Of a DNA stretch of 64,000 nt, positions 46,493 to 59,036 are shown piece after piece; the first letter of the stretch is position 1, and each line of letters begins with the position of its first letter. The stretch is from the NCBI RefSeq assembly GCF_040712315.1, contig NC_134018.1, positions 42,471,335-42,535,334 of the forward strand, given 5' to 3'. The notes beneath the pieces were generated by a model that was given only the letters and a program-made list of their open reading frames with translations, had not been told where the DNA came from and did not search any database. This DNA is from Castanea sativa. Lineage: Eukaryota > Streptophyta > Magnoliopsida > Fagales > Fagaceae. The position numbers and the translations under genes are program-made.

Positions 46493-47144
46493 TGTACAGG
46501 CCACAGCTATTAGTCTGTACCAGGACACGTTTTCTAAAACGGGCCCTTTCCGCCCTGCTTGCTAACCGAGCACCTAGCCCGTCCCCTAGATGGGCTTGGC
46601 CCAAGCTCGCAGCCTGACCAAGCATCGCCTATTATGCCGAGATCAAGAGATAATGTCTTAGAGGAATCCGCCAGCCAAGCACCAATTTTCGCTTGGTACA
46701 AGTTCCAAGAGAGTCACGTCAGTCACGAACAACGAGCCCCATCTGACCAGGAATATAGCTTAGAGGGACCCACCAACATGGGAAACACTCCTCTCATCAT
46801 GACAATCCCACTAAGGGAAGCCTATAAATAAAGACTGATGGGTGAGAGAGAAAAGGTTGGTATAATTGGGGAAGAGAAACACACGAGTAGGGAGGAAAAA
46901 TACTTCTCGAGGAGAAAGAAGTCCAATCCAAATTTCATAGAAAGGGGGAAAATACACTATGATGTTCTTGGGAAATGTAGGTATTTGGGAAAGGAAGCGA
47001 GATAAAGGAAAACATTCATCTGTATCTGATAAAAACTACAACGCCATCTTTGGGGCCTCCCGTTGTTAGATATTCTTGACCTATAATACAAGTAAATTGG
47101 GGGTTCAGCCCAAAACCTTCGTTCCAATGGACTAAGCTACCACA
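46493..47144 (+). mobile_element. Probable solo LTR
   Basis: 652 bases (TGTACAGGCC to CTACCACA) interrupt the A/C alignment; block A runs straight through near 8568-8575. Flanks CCAAT and CTAAC may be a decayed 5-bp duplication. A TATA box (CTATAAATAAA, 46823-46833) lies in mid-element. The terminal TG..CA and the size fit a solo LTR; the orientation is taken from the TATA box. Confidence 0.6.
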
Positions 47145-47238
47145 CTAACTTTGTACTTGGACTGCAGAACATGAAACTATCAGAAGAGGTCACTTAAACT
47201 TCTTTCATATCTTTATTGAGCATATATAGGTATGTTAG

Positions 47239-48651
47239 TGTAGACACCTCATTTTGTACCTGATTAATAAACTTTAGTCCCCGGTCACAATGATGAGCTT
47301 GACATGTCTACAAAAGGTAATTGAAATTATTTTGATAGTTTAGAAGTAATCACAACTCAAAAGTGCTCAAATCGCTTTGAAAACGATGCTGAAAAATGAT
47401 ATTTACTCATTGTTTTGACCATAACTTTTTATCCACAAAGTATTTTTGAGTGAGGTTTGTCTCATTAGAAATTAGACATCTTGAGCTTCAATTTAAATAC
47501 AAATTCTTCCTAATTTAGACTTATATTGAGTGAGTTATGACCGTTTGAAGTCAAGCCAACCCAACAATCAAAATTAGGATTTTTAGGGACGCATGTGTAC
47601 GCATGCACGAACCTGCGTACGCACGCCACATTCCTAAACCTCAGAACTTCAGTTTTTAGGGCCCAAAGCCTCCCTCTTTGAATGGCCTCAGCCCCTAAAC
47701 CCTTTGGAACATCCAAAACCCTCTAAATGAGCCTGAAAACCCTAATTTAAAGATATAAATACAACATTATGCCTCCAAACTCAAACCCTAGTTAGAGAGA
47801 GTGGATTTTTGACCTAAACTCTTCCAAAAACTCTTGCTTTTCTCTGCATCTTTTGTACACAGCCACCAAGCATGTTTTTTAATCATCAAAAAACCTTTTT
47901 TTAGTTAGTTCTAAAGCAGAAACTTGTTCTCATTTGAATTTCTCAAAACCTTTTCAAAACTAATATTATTTTTGAGTTGCGATTACCTACAAACTATTGA
48001 AATATTCTATTTGCTTTGATATCTCATTAAATCTTGTTGTGTAGGCACTGAGAGGCCGATTAAATGTCAACCAAAGTGTGTTCCATAAGCAAGACGAGTC
48101 TCTCTCCGTGGCTTTTCCTTGATTTGGATTTTTTATAACTTATGCTCTTGATATTTTTAATTGATTTATATGTTATATGGTCTTAGAAATTTGTTTTTCT
48201 TTGTTTAATTTTGTTTTGTTGTGTCTCATCATGTTTTGATTGGAGAGTTGAATGATCGGATATATTGATGAACATGTTTTGATATGTAAAGTGTTGTTCT
48301 TGTTTGTTGTTGGATCCAATACAAGTTTAGGAATAGATTTTGTTTTTTTTTTATATTTGATATCTTTGTTGTTGATTTAGGTTGTTTAGTTTTGTATTAG
48401 AAGTATGCTAGGGTATGTTAAATTGTCATTTTGTTTGCCGTTTTGAAGCTGTGTTTTTGGGCGTGTATGCGTGCGTGTGCGTGTGCTTCATGCCCGCATA
48501 CGCATACTTAAAGCATGTGTAATTTGGTAAAGATCAGTTCTTTCACAAGGGCGCTATTTTTATGGTTCCTAGACCTAATCTAGGTAGCAACTCCATTTTT
48601 TCTCCACCATGGTCCACTCAGTCAAGGCGTACTCCCCCCATTGCGCCCATA
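47239..48651. mobile_element. Solo LTR, 1.4 kb
   Basis: 1413 bases starting TGTAGACACC and ending GCGCCCATA (probably decayed from CCCACA), with exact GTTAG duplications on both sides (47234-47238, 48652-48656 allowing for one A). Block A is uninterrupted here near 8655. The TGTAGACACC start is common in large plant LTRs. It contains GCGTACGCATGC-like purine/pyrimidine alternations near 47590-47630 and 48460-48510. Confidence 0.75.
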
Positions 48652-48656
48652 GTTAG

Positions 48657-49977
48657 TTCAATCTCATTTACTGAAATGTTTTATGGAATGATTTCCTTAT
48701 ATTTTCTTCTTTGGGATATGGTAGTACAAGCATATTAAACACTTCTACTACAGGTTCTAGTATAGTGTGTATGTATTTTGTTTTCTATTGAAATCAATCC
48801 TATTAATAAAAATCCTTTTGTATTAGGGATATCAACTATGATACTTTTGTTTGAATATTTATTTAAGACATGACATATATCTAAAATTCTTGAAAAATAG
48901 AGTTTTTTTAATAATTTTGTATTCTATATTTTAATAATTTTTTATAATTTTAAAATCTTTAACAAGGGCTTTAAATATTTTTATAGTCGTTCAATAATTT
49001 ACAATAACGGGCAATGGAGATTTGAAGGCTTTTCTCATAAAGGGGAGAAGACAAGTCACTAAACTATAAGGCTCTTGACACATTAAACATAATTATTAGG
49101 GCATTTTAAAAAAGATGAAAGGGAGAAAATGGAGTAAGGGAAAAAATTACATAGGACAATTGCTCCAAACCAATCTCCTCCAACTCATTACCTATCGTTC
49201 ATAAGACCATCATCATGTATTAAAATTTAAATCATGCGATTCAATAAATCATTTAAATAAGTTATATGATTGTTAAATAGATCACATGATTAAATGTATA
49301 CATAGGTACTCTTTTGAGTTGTCAAGTAGTGGTTAAAAGTAATTTCTTCCAAACTAATCTAAAGGAAATTTCTTCCATTTACATAATTCCTCCATGTGAT
49401 TTTGCTTATTTTACCTTACTTCACATTTAGAAACATACAATCGCGCTCCCTTCAATTTGGAAAGTGGAATCCTTAATGTTTCGGCTAAAAAAATAGCATG
49501 TGAGAATTAGGAATCCGATGGTGTGGTCAATTTTAGGAAAAATTTTTGCCCCACATCAACCTTATTGTAGAGGTTTTTTTTCTTTTTTTTTAATTTTTAA
49601 TTTGGAAAGGAAAAAAAAAAAAAGCACATCTCAAAGTCAGTGATCTCTAGTTCATGCCTCTTGGAAGTCTGATGGGCTTATCTATTTATTTATTTTTCTG
49701 TAATATGTTGTTACCGCACAACTCACATATTAAGCTTTCGTTTTAAAAGATTGTCACATGCTCTAGAACCGACCTATAAAAAGTAAAAACGGCCCTTGAC
49801 GCATATATTATAAACTAGTCGCTAACAGGAAATGTTTTGAGTATGATATATGACTTAATCTTGGTTTATTTTACTACAATGCAGATATTGAAATTGTAAA
49901 TAACACTATATAGCTAGAACATATATTAAACAATTATATCTTATAAAATGAAGAAAAAAAATGTCTTGTATAGTTTT
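48657..49977. repeat. Block C, second part
   Basis: No gene. It aligns with about 8660-10000 of block A without large gaps. Confidence 0.78.
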
Positions 49978-49986
49978 TATTATTAT

Positions 49987-50316
49987 GGGTAAAATATTAT
50001 TTTGGCCCCTAAACTATCAAAAGTTTGTTTTTTATCCCTAAACTTTAAAAAATTCATTTTTCATCCCTAAACTATTGAAAAGTTCATATTTCATCCCTAA
50101 ACTATTGAAAATGTTTTATTCATGTGCTTAAACTTTACTAAAAGTTTGTTTTTCATCCCTAAACTATTAGAAAAGTTCATTTTTCATCCTTATTTTTTCC
50201 TCTATACTATTCAAAAAATTCTTTACAAAGTTTAGGAATGAAAAAAAAAATTCTAAAGTTTAGGGATGGAAAACAAACTTTTAATAAAGTTTAGGGACCA
50301 AAATAATATTTTACCC
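49987..50316. mobile_element. MITE with TIR GGGTAAAATATTATTTTGG
   Basis: 330 bp; the left end GGGTAAAATATTATTTTGG returns inverted at the right (CCAAAATAATATTTTACCC). Inside are repeats of CATCCCTAAACT. The flanks TATTATTAT (9 bases) on both sides fit a Mutator-like duplication, but the sequence is simple. It is absent from block A near 10005-10015. Confidence 0.75.
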
Positions 50317-50325
50317 TATTATTAT

Positions 50326-51400
50326 TTACAATGCATAAAAAAAATGCAGCTCTTGAATCTTGATAAAATAAAATCTACAAATTAGGAATTTAACACATTA
50401 AAAAAAATTTATATCTCTAAATTTATTATTTAATGAGTGTCTACTGGAGTAACATATTGCAATACTTGTCGATAAAACCACAAACCCCTTAATCCCACAC
50501 TATCATTGATTTGAGAAATTTGTTAAAATCCATAATTTATAACCCATAACTCATTGATTTTCAATTTAAATAAATAAATAAAAACAAACAATAAAAAAAA
50601 GCATTAAAAAAAAATCAAATTCTATACCCATTTAACAAAATCTGCTTCATATTGAATATTTTATAATTATTTAACAAAATCTGTTTTATATTGAATATTT
50701 TCTAATTATTTAACAAATAGACAATCTCTTCTATAATATCCAACAACGAAACCTTAAAATAACCCAACTTAAAATTTGGAATGATGAATCCTATTAGTGG
50801 ATAGCAATAACCACAAAGGCACAAAGATTTTTCCTTCTTATTGCCTGTAACAGAGGCTAAATGACTGTAGTAGATTTTTGTATATAGAGCTAAACTAAAT
50901 GATTGGATCAATAAAACATTTTCAACAAAAAGATAAATAGAAAGCAAAATAATAATAAAAATTATATAGACAATTCAAAGAAACCTTTTAAGAACATGAG
51001 ACCAAGAACTTAATCTCTACAGGATAACATAGCTTTCACCTAATATGATTGGTAACATATAGTTAGGTTTATGGTTTACATATTGATTATCTGTAAGACA
51101 TGGAGCATGTATTGGCGTGTGTGCTTGTTAGACATTGAGCATGCTCTGTCATATATTCTATAATTGATTAGTAATGTGAGTCAAACTCGAATTCAAGCTA
51201 ATGAGACTTGCAAAAATGGACATGGTACAATTCCAAATTATGGAATAGGAACAAAACAATCAGATTTTTTTTTCAACCAATTTTAATGCATGCAACATAG
51301 AGTCTTGTTAATTAAGTCCATACCAAAATAACACAGAATTTTTTTTAGAGGGGTGATTGACAGAGAGAGACAAACAAATCAAATTTTCAACAAAAAAAAA
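50326..51400. repeat. Block C, third part
   Basis: No gene. It aligns with about 10015-11105 of block A. Confidence 0.78.
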
Positions 51401-51404
51401 AAAA

Positions 51405-51772
51405 GGGTAAACTACGTATTTGGTCCCTATCCTATACACCATATTTCAATTTGATCTCTAACCTTTTAATTGTGTCAATTTGGTCCCGAACCTTTCTTTA
51501 CCATGTCAATTTAATCTTTATAGTTATCTTTTGGATGAAAATTAATGACATGTCTAATGGCCAAAATAAAAAATTAGTTTTTGTTGATGTGATAATAAAC
51601 TAAAATTTTATTTTGGCTATTTGTTATATAAACAATTTTCATCTAATATATAATGGCAAAGACTAAATTGACACGACATTAAAAGGTTAAGGACCAAATT
51701 GACACAATTGAAAGTTTAAGGACCAAATTGAAATATGGTGTATAGGCTAGGGACTAAATATGTAGTTTACCC
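51405..51772. mobile_element. MITE with TIR GGGTAAACTACGTATTTGG
   Basis: 368 bp with inverted ends (GGGTAAACTACGTATTTGGTC and GACTAAATATGTAGTTTACCC in short form) and repeated CAATTTGGTCC words. It is absent from block A, where the A-rich site near 11095-11110 is uninterrupted. The target duplication is hidden in the A-runs. Confidence 0.72.
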
Positions 51773-51785
51773 ACACACACAAAAA

Positions 51786-51816
<31 letters not shown>

Positions 51817-52543
51817 TAGTCAAGCACTGAATTAAAAGGTGAAATTAAGGTGACCTAATTTTGCTCTGATTGGGTTAGACAGAGGTCAAGAAAAACAGCT
51901 GCGAAAAAGAGATTGAATGTTGATTAGAATTAGAGAGGAATGCAATGAGAAGGGTGAAGAAGAAGGGGAGAGAGAGAGAGAGCATGCCTCAAAAAACAGT
52001 ACCAAAACCACCACACGATAAACAAAGAAGACCAATGGTGGAAGCCATAGGAAGCAATTGTTGAAGCAATTTGAAAGTTGGTGGCCTCCTCTATATAAAA
52101 GCGTAACATGGACGGCACACCTGGCACAATCTCTTTCAATGTGGTGGGTTTAAATTCAAAGATGCTGGAAGTGGACGTGTTGAAGATTTTGAGAGTGACT
52201 CTATCACAGCTTGGTTCTACATGTGGAGTTTTAAGGTTTTTGAGTCCTGTAATAATTAGTTAAAAAATTAAATAAATAAAAACTAAAAAAAATAAGGCGA
52301 AACTACATTATTTGTCGTTGAAGTTTACCCTGTGAGTGCTATTAATCCCTCAAGTTACAAGTGAGCACTATTAGTCCCTTAAGTTTTAAAAATGAGTAGT
52401 ATTAGTCATTTATGAACTGAAGATAGTGCTATTGCTTATGTGACTAACAGAATAATGACCTGTCATTTTTTTATTTATTAAAAGACTAAAAACTTTATTC
52501 ATGAAATTAAAGGTACAGAAACATCATGGATAAGAGCTTGTTC

Positions 52544-53989
52544 TTAGAAACAAGGAAACTCTTCAATCCAAGCAGAGAAATCAACCACACCTAAAACATG
52601 TTTAGCTAACAAATGAGTAGGCCTATTGCCTTGTCGTCTAACATGAGAGAAAACAACATTTCGAAATTCATGACATTCAATTAGAGATGCATAAATCACA
52701 GAAGCAATTGAAGATGGAGCATGTGACACTTCTTTTAAAGCTTGGACTGTTACAGCAGAATCCCCTTCTAATATAAATTCTCTAATGCCCACTTCCTTCA
52801 CAAAAAAGATGCCAGCTTCGAATGCCTTAGCTTCAACTTCAATAGCACCCAAAGGAGCATGGATCTTCTTACTTAGACCAGCAATGAAATTCCCCTTATG
52901 GTCCTTGACTATCACACCAATACCAGCAGCTTTTTGAGATGAGAAGACTACACCATCAACATTAATCTTATAAAGAGGATAATTAGGTGGAGACCACTTT
53001 GCTTCCAGGTAGTGAGATGCTTGCTGTGCAGAAACTTTCAGGGAAAAACAAGACACATTCCAGTACTCATCTAAATAATTTTTGCACCAACTAAGTAAAC
53101 TCATACCTGCCTTTCTTTGTTTTCCATGATGCACTTCATTCCTATTTGTCCATAATGCCCAAACAATTGTCACTGCCAGCCCTGACTCTTCCATTCCCCA
53201 TTGAGCATCCATTAGAATGTGCCATAGAAAGTCAAAAAAACTACTAAAGTGAGTCATTGACAATAGAGGGAAAAGGGAAGACAAACTCCAAGTTTCCTTA
53301 GCTTTTTTACACTCCCAAAAAAGCTGTAACAAAGATTCTGAAGCTCCTCCACATTCTTCACATGTACTGTCACCCAAAACATTCCTACATACCATATTTG
53401 ATTTTGTCGGCAAAATATCACGGGTTGCTCTCCATGCAAAGTGTCTAATCTTGTGTGGAATTTGGAGTGACCATAAACGTTTCCAAAACTGTCGCAAGTT
53501 GCTCCCATTTGAACAAGAACCTATCTCCCTATTAGCCTCTAACTCCACACCCACCTTGTAAGCACTCCTGATTGAGAAAAAACCATTTGAATTTTCTGCC
53601 CAAATCTGCTTGTCCTCAAGTAATCTAATACTTAAAGGAATTGCAGCTATTTCCTCAGCCTCAAAAAGAAGAAAAGCTTGATTCAATAGTTCCAAATCCC
53701 AACATTTCTTCTCATCATCAATAAACTCACAGACCTTATAGTTCAGTGGAAACAGACCCCTAGGAGAAATAATTTTATGTTAATATGAATTAGGAAGCCA
53801 ATTATCTTGCCAAACTCGGATTTGCCTACCATCTCCTACACGCCAACAAAGCCCTTTCTTTACAATCCCTTGGGCAGCCATAATACTTCTCCACACATAT
53901 GATGGTTTCTTTCCCAAAGAAGCATGCACAAAGTCACAATTAGGAAAATACTTAGCCTTAAAGACTTGATAAACAATGGAATTATGTCG
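52544..53989 (-). pseudogene. LINE ORF2 C-terminal part: zinc-finger-like and RNase H domains
   Basis: On - the frame gives the plant LINE Cys/His region (HKIRHFAWRATRDILPTKSN, then CEECGGASESLLQLFWECKK) and an RNase H-like domain (YKINVDGVVFSSQKAAGIGV, then GAIEVEAKAFEAGI, then ILEGDSAVTVQALKE, then NRPTHLLAKHVLG) with the acidic residues visible in NVDG, IEVEA and EGDS. Stops: TGA after LAKQG (53999) and TAA after LPNSY, both in frame. Confidence 0.88.
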
Positions 53990-54001
53990 ACTTTGGAGTC
54001 T

Positions 54002-55470
54002 TCACCCCTGCTTTGCTAAAAGTGCCAAGTTGAAAGGTTTCAACTGTTTAAATCTCATCCCTCCACATGCTTTTGGTACACACATTTTATCCCAACTCAA
54101 CCAAGCCATTTTCTTTTCATCCTGTTTTTGTCCCCACCAAAAATTCCTTATCATACTAGTCAATTCATCACACAAGGAATCAGGAAGTCTAAAATAGCTC
54201 ATGGAGTATGTTGGGATAGCTTGAGCAACCGCTTTAATTAGAATCTCCTTACCAGCCTTTGAAAGTAGTTTCTCCTTCCAACCCGCCAATTTTTTTGCCA
54301 ACTTCTCATTAATAACATTAAAAGTGTTCCTTTTATTTCTCTCAACCAAAGACGGAAGACCAAGGTACTTCTCATGTTGACGATTAATTTGAGCACCAAA
54401 CGTTTTCTTAATTTCTTCCTTGATATCTTCACCAGTATTTTGACTGAAAAAGAGTGAAGTTTTAGCCCGATTCAGTTGTTGAACTAAAGCCTCTTCATAC
54501 ACTCTAAAAACATGTTGCAATGTTTCACATTTTTCCAAACTGGCCTTGCAAAAGATAAGGCTATCATCTATAAAAAATAAATGAGAAATCCTAGGACCTC
54601 CATGACAAACAGCAACACCCTCCATATCACCACACTGAACAGACTGCTTAATTAGAGCAGATAGACCCTCTGCACATATTAAAAATAGATAAGGAGACAA
54701 AGGATCCCCTTGGCGCAAACCCCTTGATGGAGTAATACAACCACGAGATGTCCCATTAATACAAACAGAATATGTAACATATGAAATACACTGCATCATG
54801 ATATCTCTCCATCTAGAACTAAAACCCAACTTCTCCATAATTTCTTCCAGGTAAACCCATTCCACCCTATCATAAGCTTAACTCATATCTAACTTCAAAG
54901 CCATCTCTCCTACCTTCCCACTATTTTTTTGGTTAATGTGATGCATCGTCTCAAAACCCACTAATACATTGTCAGTAATTAACCTACCATGCACAAAAGC
55001 ACTCTGAGATTCTCCAATGATGGATGGCAGAATCTTTTTAAGTCTATTTGCAAGAGTTTTGGAGGCTAACTTATAAACAACATTACAAAGGCTTATAGGG
55101 CGATAATCAGTTATACGCATAGGGTCTTTAATTTGGGTTTCATTAAACTTTGGTGGGAAAATACCAAAATAAAGAAAATCCAAAATAATATTAGTGACAA
55201 TTCCTCCAACATTAGACCAAAAATACTGAAAAAATAAAGGTGGCATACCATCAAAACCTGGAGCTTTCAAAGGTACATCTATTTAAGTGCTTTACATACC
55301 TCAATTTCTTGGAATTCCCTTGTAAGCATTTGGTTCATTTCTGAAGTCACTTTTGGCTGAACAGCAAACACCAATTCTGAAAATTCCATGGGGTTAGAAG
55401 ACTGGAATAAATCAAAGAAATACTTGAGTACAACATTCTCCACCTCTTTCTGCTCTTCCACCCAACTATC
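54002..55470 (-). pseudogene. LINE ORF2 reverse transcriptase
   Basis: On -: a linker (DSWVEEQKEVENVVLKYFFD), then [82 protein letters not shown], and the active-site block [14 protein letters not shown]. In related elements this block is FADD; here it is FIDD. A stop (TAA, 54884) splits DMS*AYDR, and a frameshift lies near 55270-55280. Confidence 0.9.
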
Positions 55471-56082
55471 ATGACTTGTCATATTTTGTTTAATGACGTG
55501 GAATTTTTTAATGAATAAATTTCAAAAACCAATATCTAAATACTTGATCTAAGTCTTCTGAACTTTCCCGGTCAATTTCTGAAACGCAGAAGAGAGAAAA
55601 GTTACCTGTGAGACTATTGTTGGTTTCCATGGCTGTCTCAAGAGTTGCACTGATCCACCAGAATAGCACCATCCGCAATGAAATTGCAATCAATCCATGG
55701 ATCCAGAATTGTATTCCCACCATAACCTTCTTTTATTTGGAACTATGCAAGAGCCTTTGCTAATGACCCATAATTTAATCAATCATTAAGTTTTAAACTC
55801 AAACGGTTGACAAATACTAACTCAAAGGTTCACAAATGAGATATACTCAATCATTAAACCACTGCAATACATAAGGATCAACGATTTCTACGCTTAACAC
55901 TGGTTTTGTTTTAGATCCAAAAAAACCCACACATCCTCGAACTCTGATGCGTATCTATATATCCCAAAACAAATGCAAGCTATGCAAACAACTATTGCAA
56001 TCCACTCTTCAGTCCACGATATACAATATATGCTTGCCATGATTGAATCTCAATACCCATACGGTTTTGTCCACAATTTTAA

Positions 56083-56584
56083 ACCCATGGATTGATTGCA
56101 ACGTCATTGTGGATGGTGCCATATGGTGAATTGGTGCGACACTTGAGACAGCCATGGAAAAACAACGATATCCTCTACAGGCAACCTTGCTTTCTCATGC
56201 GTTTCAGACTTTCGATATCAGATGGGGGAATGGCCAGGTCAAGTATTTTGGGATTAAGGGTTTTGACGTGTAAAATATTTTTTGAAATTTTTCATTAAAA
56301 TATGCCACAACATTTAAAAAATTGCCAAATCATTATTCCGTTAGTCATGTAAGTAATACTACTAATGGTAGTTAATAAAATGACTATTAAAGCTCATTTT
56401 AAAAACTCAAAGTACCAATGGTGCTCATTTGAAACTTAAGGGACCAATTGTGTTTACATGGTAAACTTTAAGGACTAATAGTGTAGTTTCATCAAAAAAT
56501 AATGTGTAAAATTGTGAGGTTGCTAAAGCTTATGTGGCAAAATATTAGAAGGTCAACAAATAGTCAATTGTCTTTGGTTTTATA

Positions 56585-56626
<42 letters not shown>

Positions 56627-58319
56627 GATATAGATAGTTCAACTTCATTCAGTGTATTGTTCGATTTGTTTTGGAAATTCGTAAAGCATAGAGATTACAG
56701 AGGTTAAATAAATCTTTTCCCTAGAGCACTAACAACATTTCTTAGTTCCCTATTCCAAGTAAACCGACGATACATACTGCAAATTGTTTTATATAATTTA
56801 TAATAAAACATTTTTTTTTAATCCAACTTTACAATAAAAGTTAAAACTAGATACCACCAAATACCAAAATGTGCCCTACAATGGTGGAGCCAAAGCTATA
56901 TTTTTTGGCTCCACAACTATTATAATAGATGGTTAAAGTAACATAAAAAATTTTCTCAAAAAAAAAGTAACATAAAACTTATTTACATTTATAAATGGTT
57001 TGTAATATCTATAAAGAAAAATAATAATATTAAACGGTTGGTAATATAATTTTAATATATGTAATAGTTTTAGATTTCTTAAAACTTTGGTAGTAAAATT
57101 AGGCTTAGACCAAATTGTCTTAATAATTTTAATATGTTTGTAATATCCCAAATGGCATAAGAAGATTTGGAAATCATATAAGAGCATTCACATTGGTGGA
57201 GCTATTTTTTTAGCTATTTAGCACCACAAAAGGTATTTTATCTATTTTACTTACTCACTTTATGAAACATCCAATATCAGACCCATGGATTGATTGCAAC
57301 ATCATTGTGGATGGTGCCATATGGTGAATTGGTGCAACACTTGAGACAGCCATGGAAAAATAATGATATCCTCTACAGGCAACCTTGCTTTCTCATGCAT
57401 TTCAGACTTTCGGTATCAAATAGGGGAATGGCTAGGTCAAGTATTTTGGGATTAAGGGTTTTGACATGTAAAATATTTTTTGAAATTTTTCATTAAAATA
57501 TGCCACAACGTTTAAAAAATTGTCAAATCATTATTTCGTTAGTTACATAAGCAATACTATTAACGGTAGTTAATAAAAGGACTAATACAACTCATTTTAA
57601 ATTCAAAGTACCAATGGCGCTCATTTGAAACTTAAGGGACCAATTGCATTCACAGGGTAAACTTTAGGAACTATTAGTGTAGTTTCCTCAAAAAATAATG
57701 TTTAAAATTCTGAGGTTGCTAAAGCTTATGTGGCAAAATATTAGAAGGTCAACAAATAGTCAATCATCTTTGGTTTTATAGTATATATATATAATATATA
57801 GATATAGATAGTTCAACGTCATTCAGTCTATTGTTTGATTTGTTTTGAAAATCTGTAAAGCATAGAGATTACAGAGGTTAAATAAATCTTTTCCCTAGAG
57901 CACTAACAACATTTCTTAGTTCCCTATTCCAAGTAAACCGACGATACATACTCCAAATTGTTTTATATAATTTATAATAAAACACTTTTTTAATCCAACT
58001 TTACAATAAAAGTTAAAACTAGATACCACCAAATACCAAAATGTGTCCTACAATGGTGGAGCCAAAGCTATATTTTTTGGCTCCACAGCTATAATAGAGG
58101 GTTAAAGTAACATAAAAAAAATTCTCAAAAAAAAAAAAGAAACATAAAACTTATTTACATTTATAAATGGTTTGTAATATCTATAAAAATAATAATAATA
58201 AACGGTTGGTAATAGAATTTTGATATATGTAATAGTTTTAGAATTCTTAAAACTTTGGTAGTAAAATTAGCTTAGACCAAATTGTCTTAATAATTTTAAT
58301 ATGTTCGTAATATCCCAAA
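56083..58319. repeat. Local tandem duplication of about 1.05 kb
   Basis: Unit 1 (56083-57153) and unit 2 (57281-58319) both start ACCCATGGATTGATTGCAA and end TAATATCCCAAA, with scattered differences. Each contains a (TA)n tract (56585-56620 and 57780-57800). 127 bases with an inverted-repeat terminus (AGAGCATTCACATTGGTGGAG, 57181) lie between them. Block A has one copy. Confidence 0.85.
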
Positions 58320-58320
58320 A

Positions 58321-59001
58321 AGCTATTTGGCACCACAAAAAACTAATTTATCTATTTTACCTACTCACTTTACGAAACATACAGCATCAGTAGATCTATT
58401 TTAGCTTTCAACACAATAAAATAATATAAACATCACAATAGCAATGTGAACACACAAACAATACATAGCAGTGTGAACGCTGTATAAAAAAAAGAAAAAA
58501 AAAAGAGTAAAAGTAGTGTGAATGCACAAACAATAGCAGTGTGAACGCAGAAGAAGAGAAATAAGAATAAAAAGAAAGAATAAAAATGAGTCAAATAATC
58601 AAAAGCAGTGTGAACGCAAAAATTAAAAAAAAAATTACCTTTCAACTGCCGTGCACAGCCAACTTTTGGCTGTGCACGGTAGTTGGAAGGTATAAAAAAA
58701 AAAAAAAAAATTATTTGTGCGTTCACTCTGCTTTTGATTATTTTACTCATTTTTATTCTTATTTCTCTTCTTCTGTATTCACACTGCTATTGTTTGTGCG
58801 TTCACATGTCTTTTACTCTTTTTTTTCTTTTTTTTATATAGCGTTCAAACTGCTATGTATTATATGTGTGTTCACACTGCTATTGTGATACTTATATTAT
58901 TTTATTATATTGAAAGCTAAAATAGATTCACTGATACTGGATGTTTCGTAAAGTGAGTAAGTAAAATAGATAAAGTAGTTTTTTTGTGATGCCAAATAGC
59001 T
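58321..59001. mobile_element. Foldback element: near-perfect 681-bp palindrome
   Basis: Arms of about 340 bases meet at 58664 with a 3-base loop: GCCGTGCACAGCCAA CTT TTGGCTGTGCACGGT. Going outwards, matching inverted pairs include CAGTGTGAACGC, AAGAAGAGAAATAAGAATAA, CACAATAGCA and AGCTATTTGGC. It is rich in AGCAGTGTGAACGC words. No coding sense is accepted. The transcript would form a long hairpin. Outer inverted termini (GAGCATTCACATTGGTGGAG) lie at 57181 and about 59014-59033. Confidence 0.85.
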
Positions 59002-59036
59002 AAAAAAAATAACTCCACCAATGTGAATGCTCTTAT

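Larger units (their letters stand above)
52467..55470 (-). mobile_element. 5'-truncated LINE (L1-type non-LTR retrotransposon)
   Basis: 3004 bases on -, flanked by ATGACCTGTCAT (52455-52466) and ATGACTTGTCAT (55471-55482), a 12-bp target duplication with one change. Block A shows the empty site (AATGACATTTCATATTTTG near 11733). The T-rich left edge is the short poly(A) end. It contains RT, a zinc-finger-like segment and RNase H but no endonuclease, so it is 5'-truncated, the usual outcome of target-primed reverse transcription. Confidence 0.92.
52296..56493. mobile_element. Large TIR DNA element (copy C)
   Basis: The paralog of the element at 11578-14528, with the same GGCGAAACTACA start and AGTTTCATC end. 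It lacks the nested Mutator-like element and MITE of copy A, but holds a LINE (52467-55470). Without the LINE it is about 1.2 kb. Confidence 0.65.

Noticed and set aside
46559..46831. 90-residue open frame MLTEHLARPLDGLG..
   Set aside because: It lies inside the probable solo LTR before its TATA box and shows no domain.
58433..58888. Overlapping open frames on both strands with similar proteins
   Set aside because: They are mirror images caused by the palindrome, low-complexity F/L/S-rich, with no independent support.
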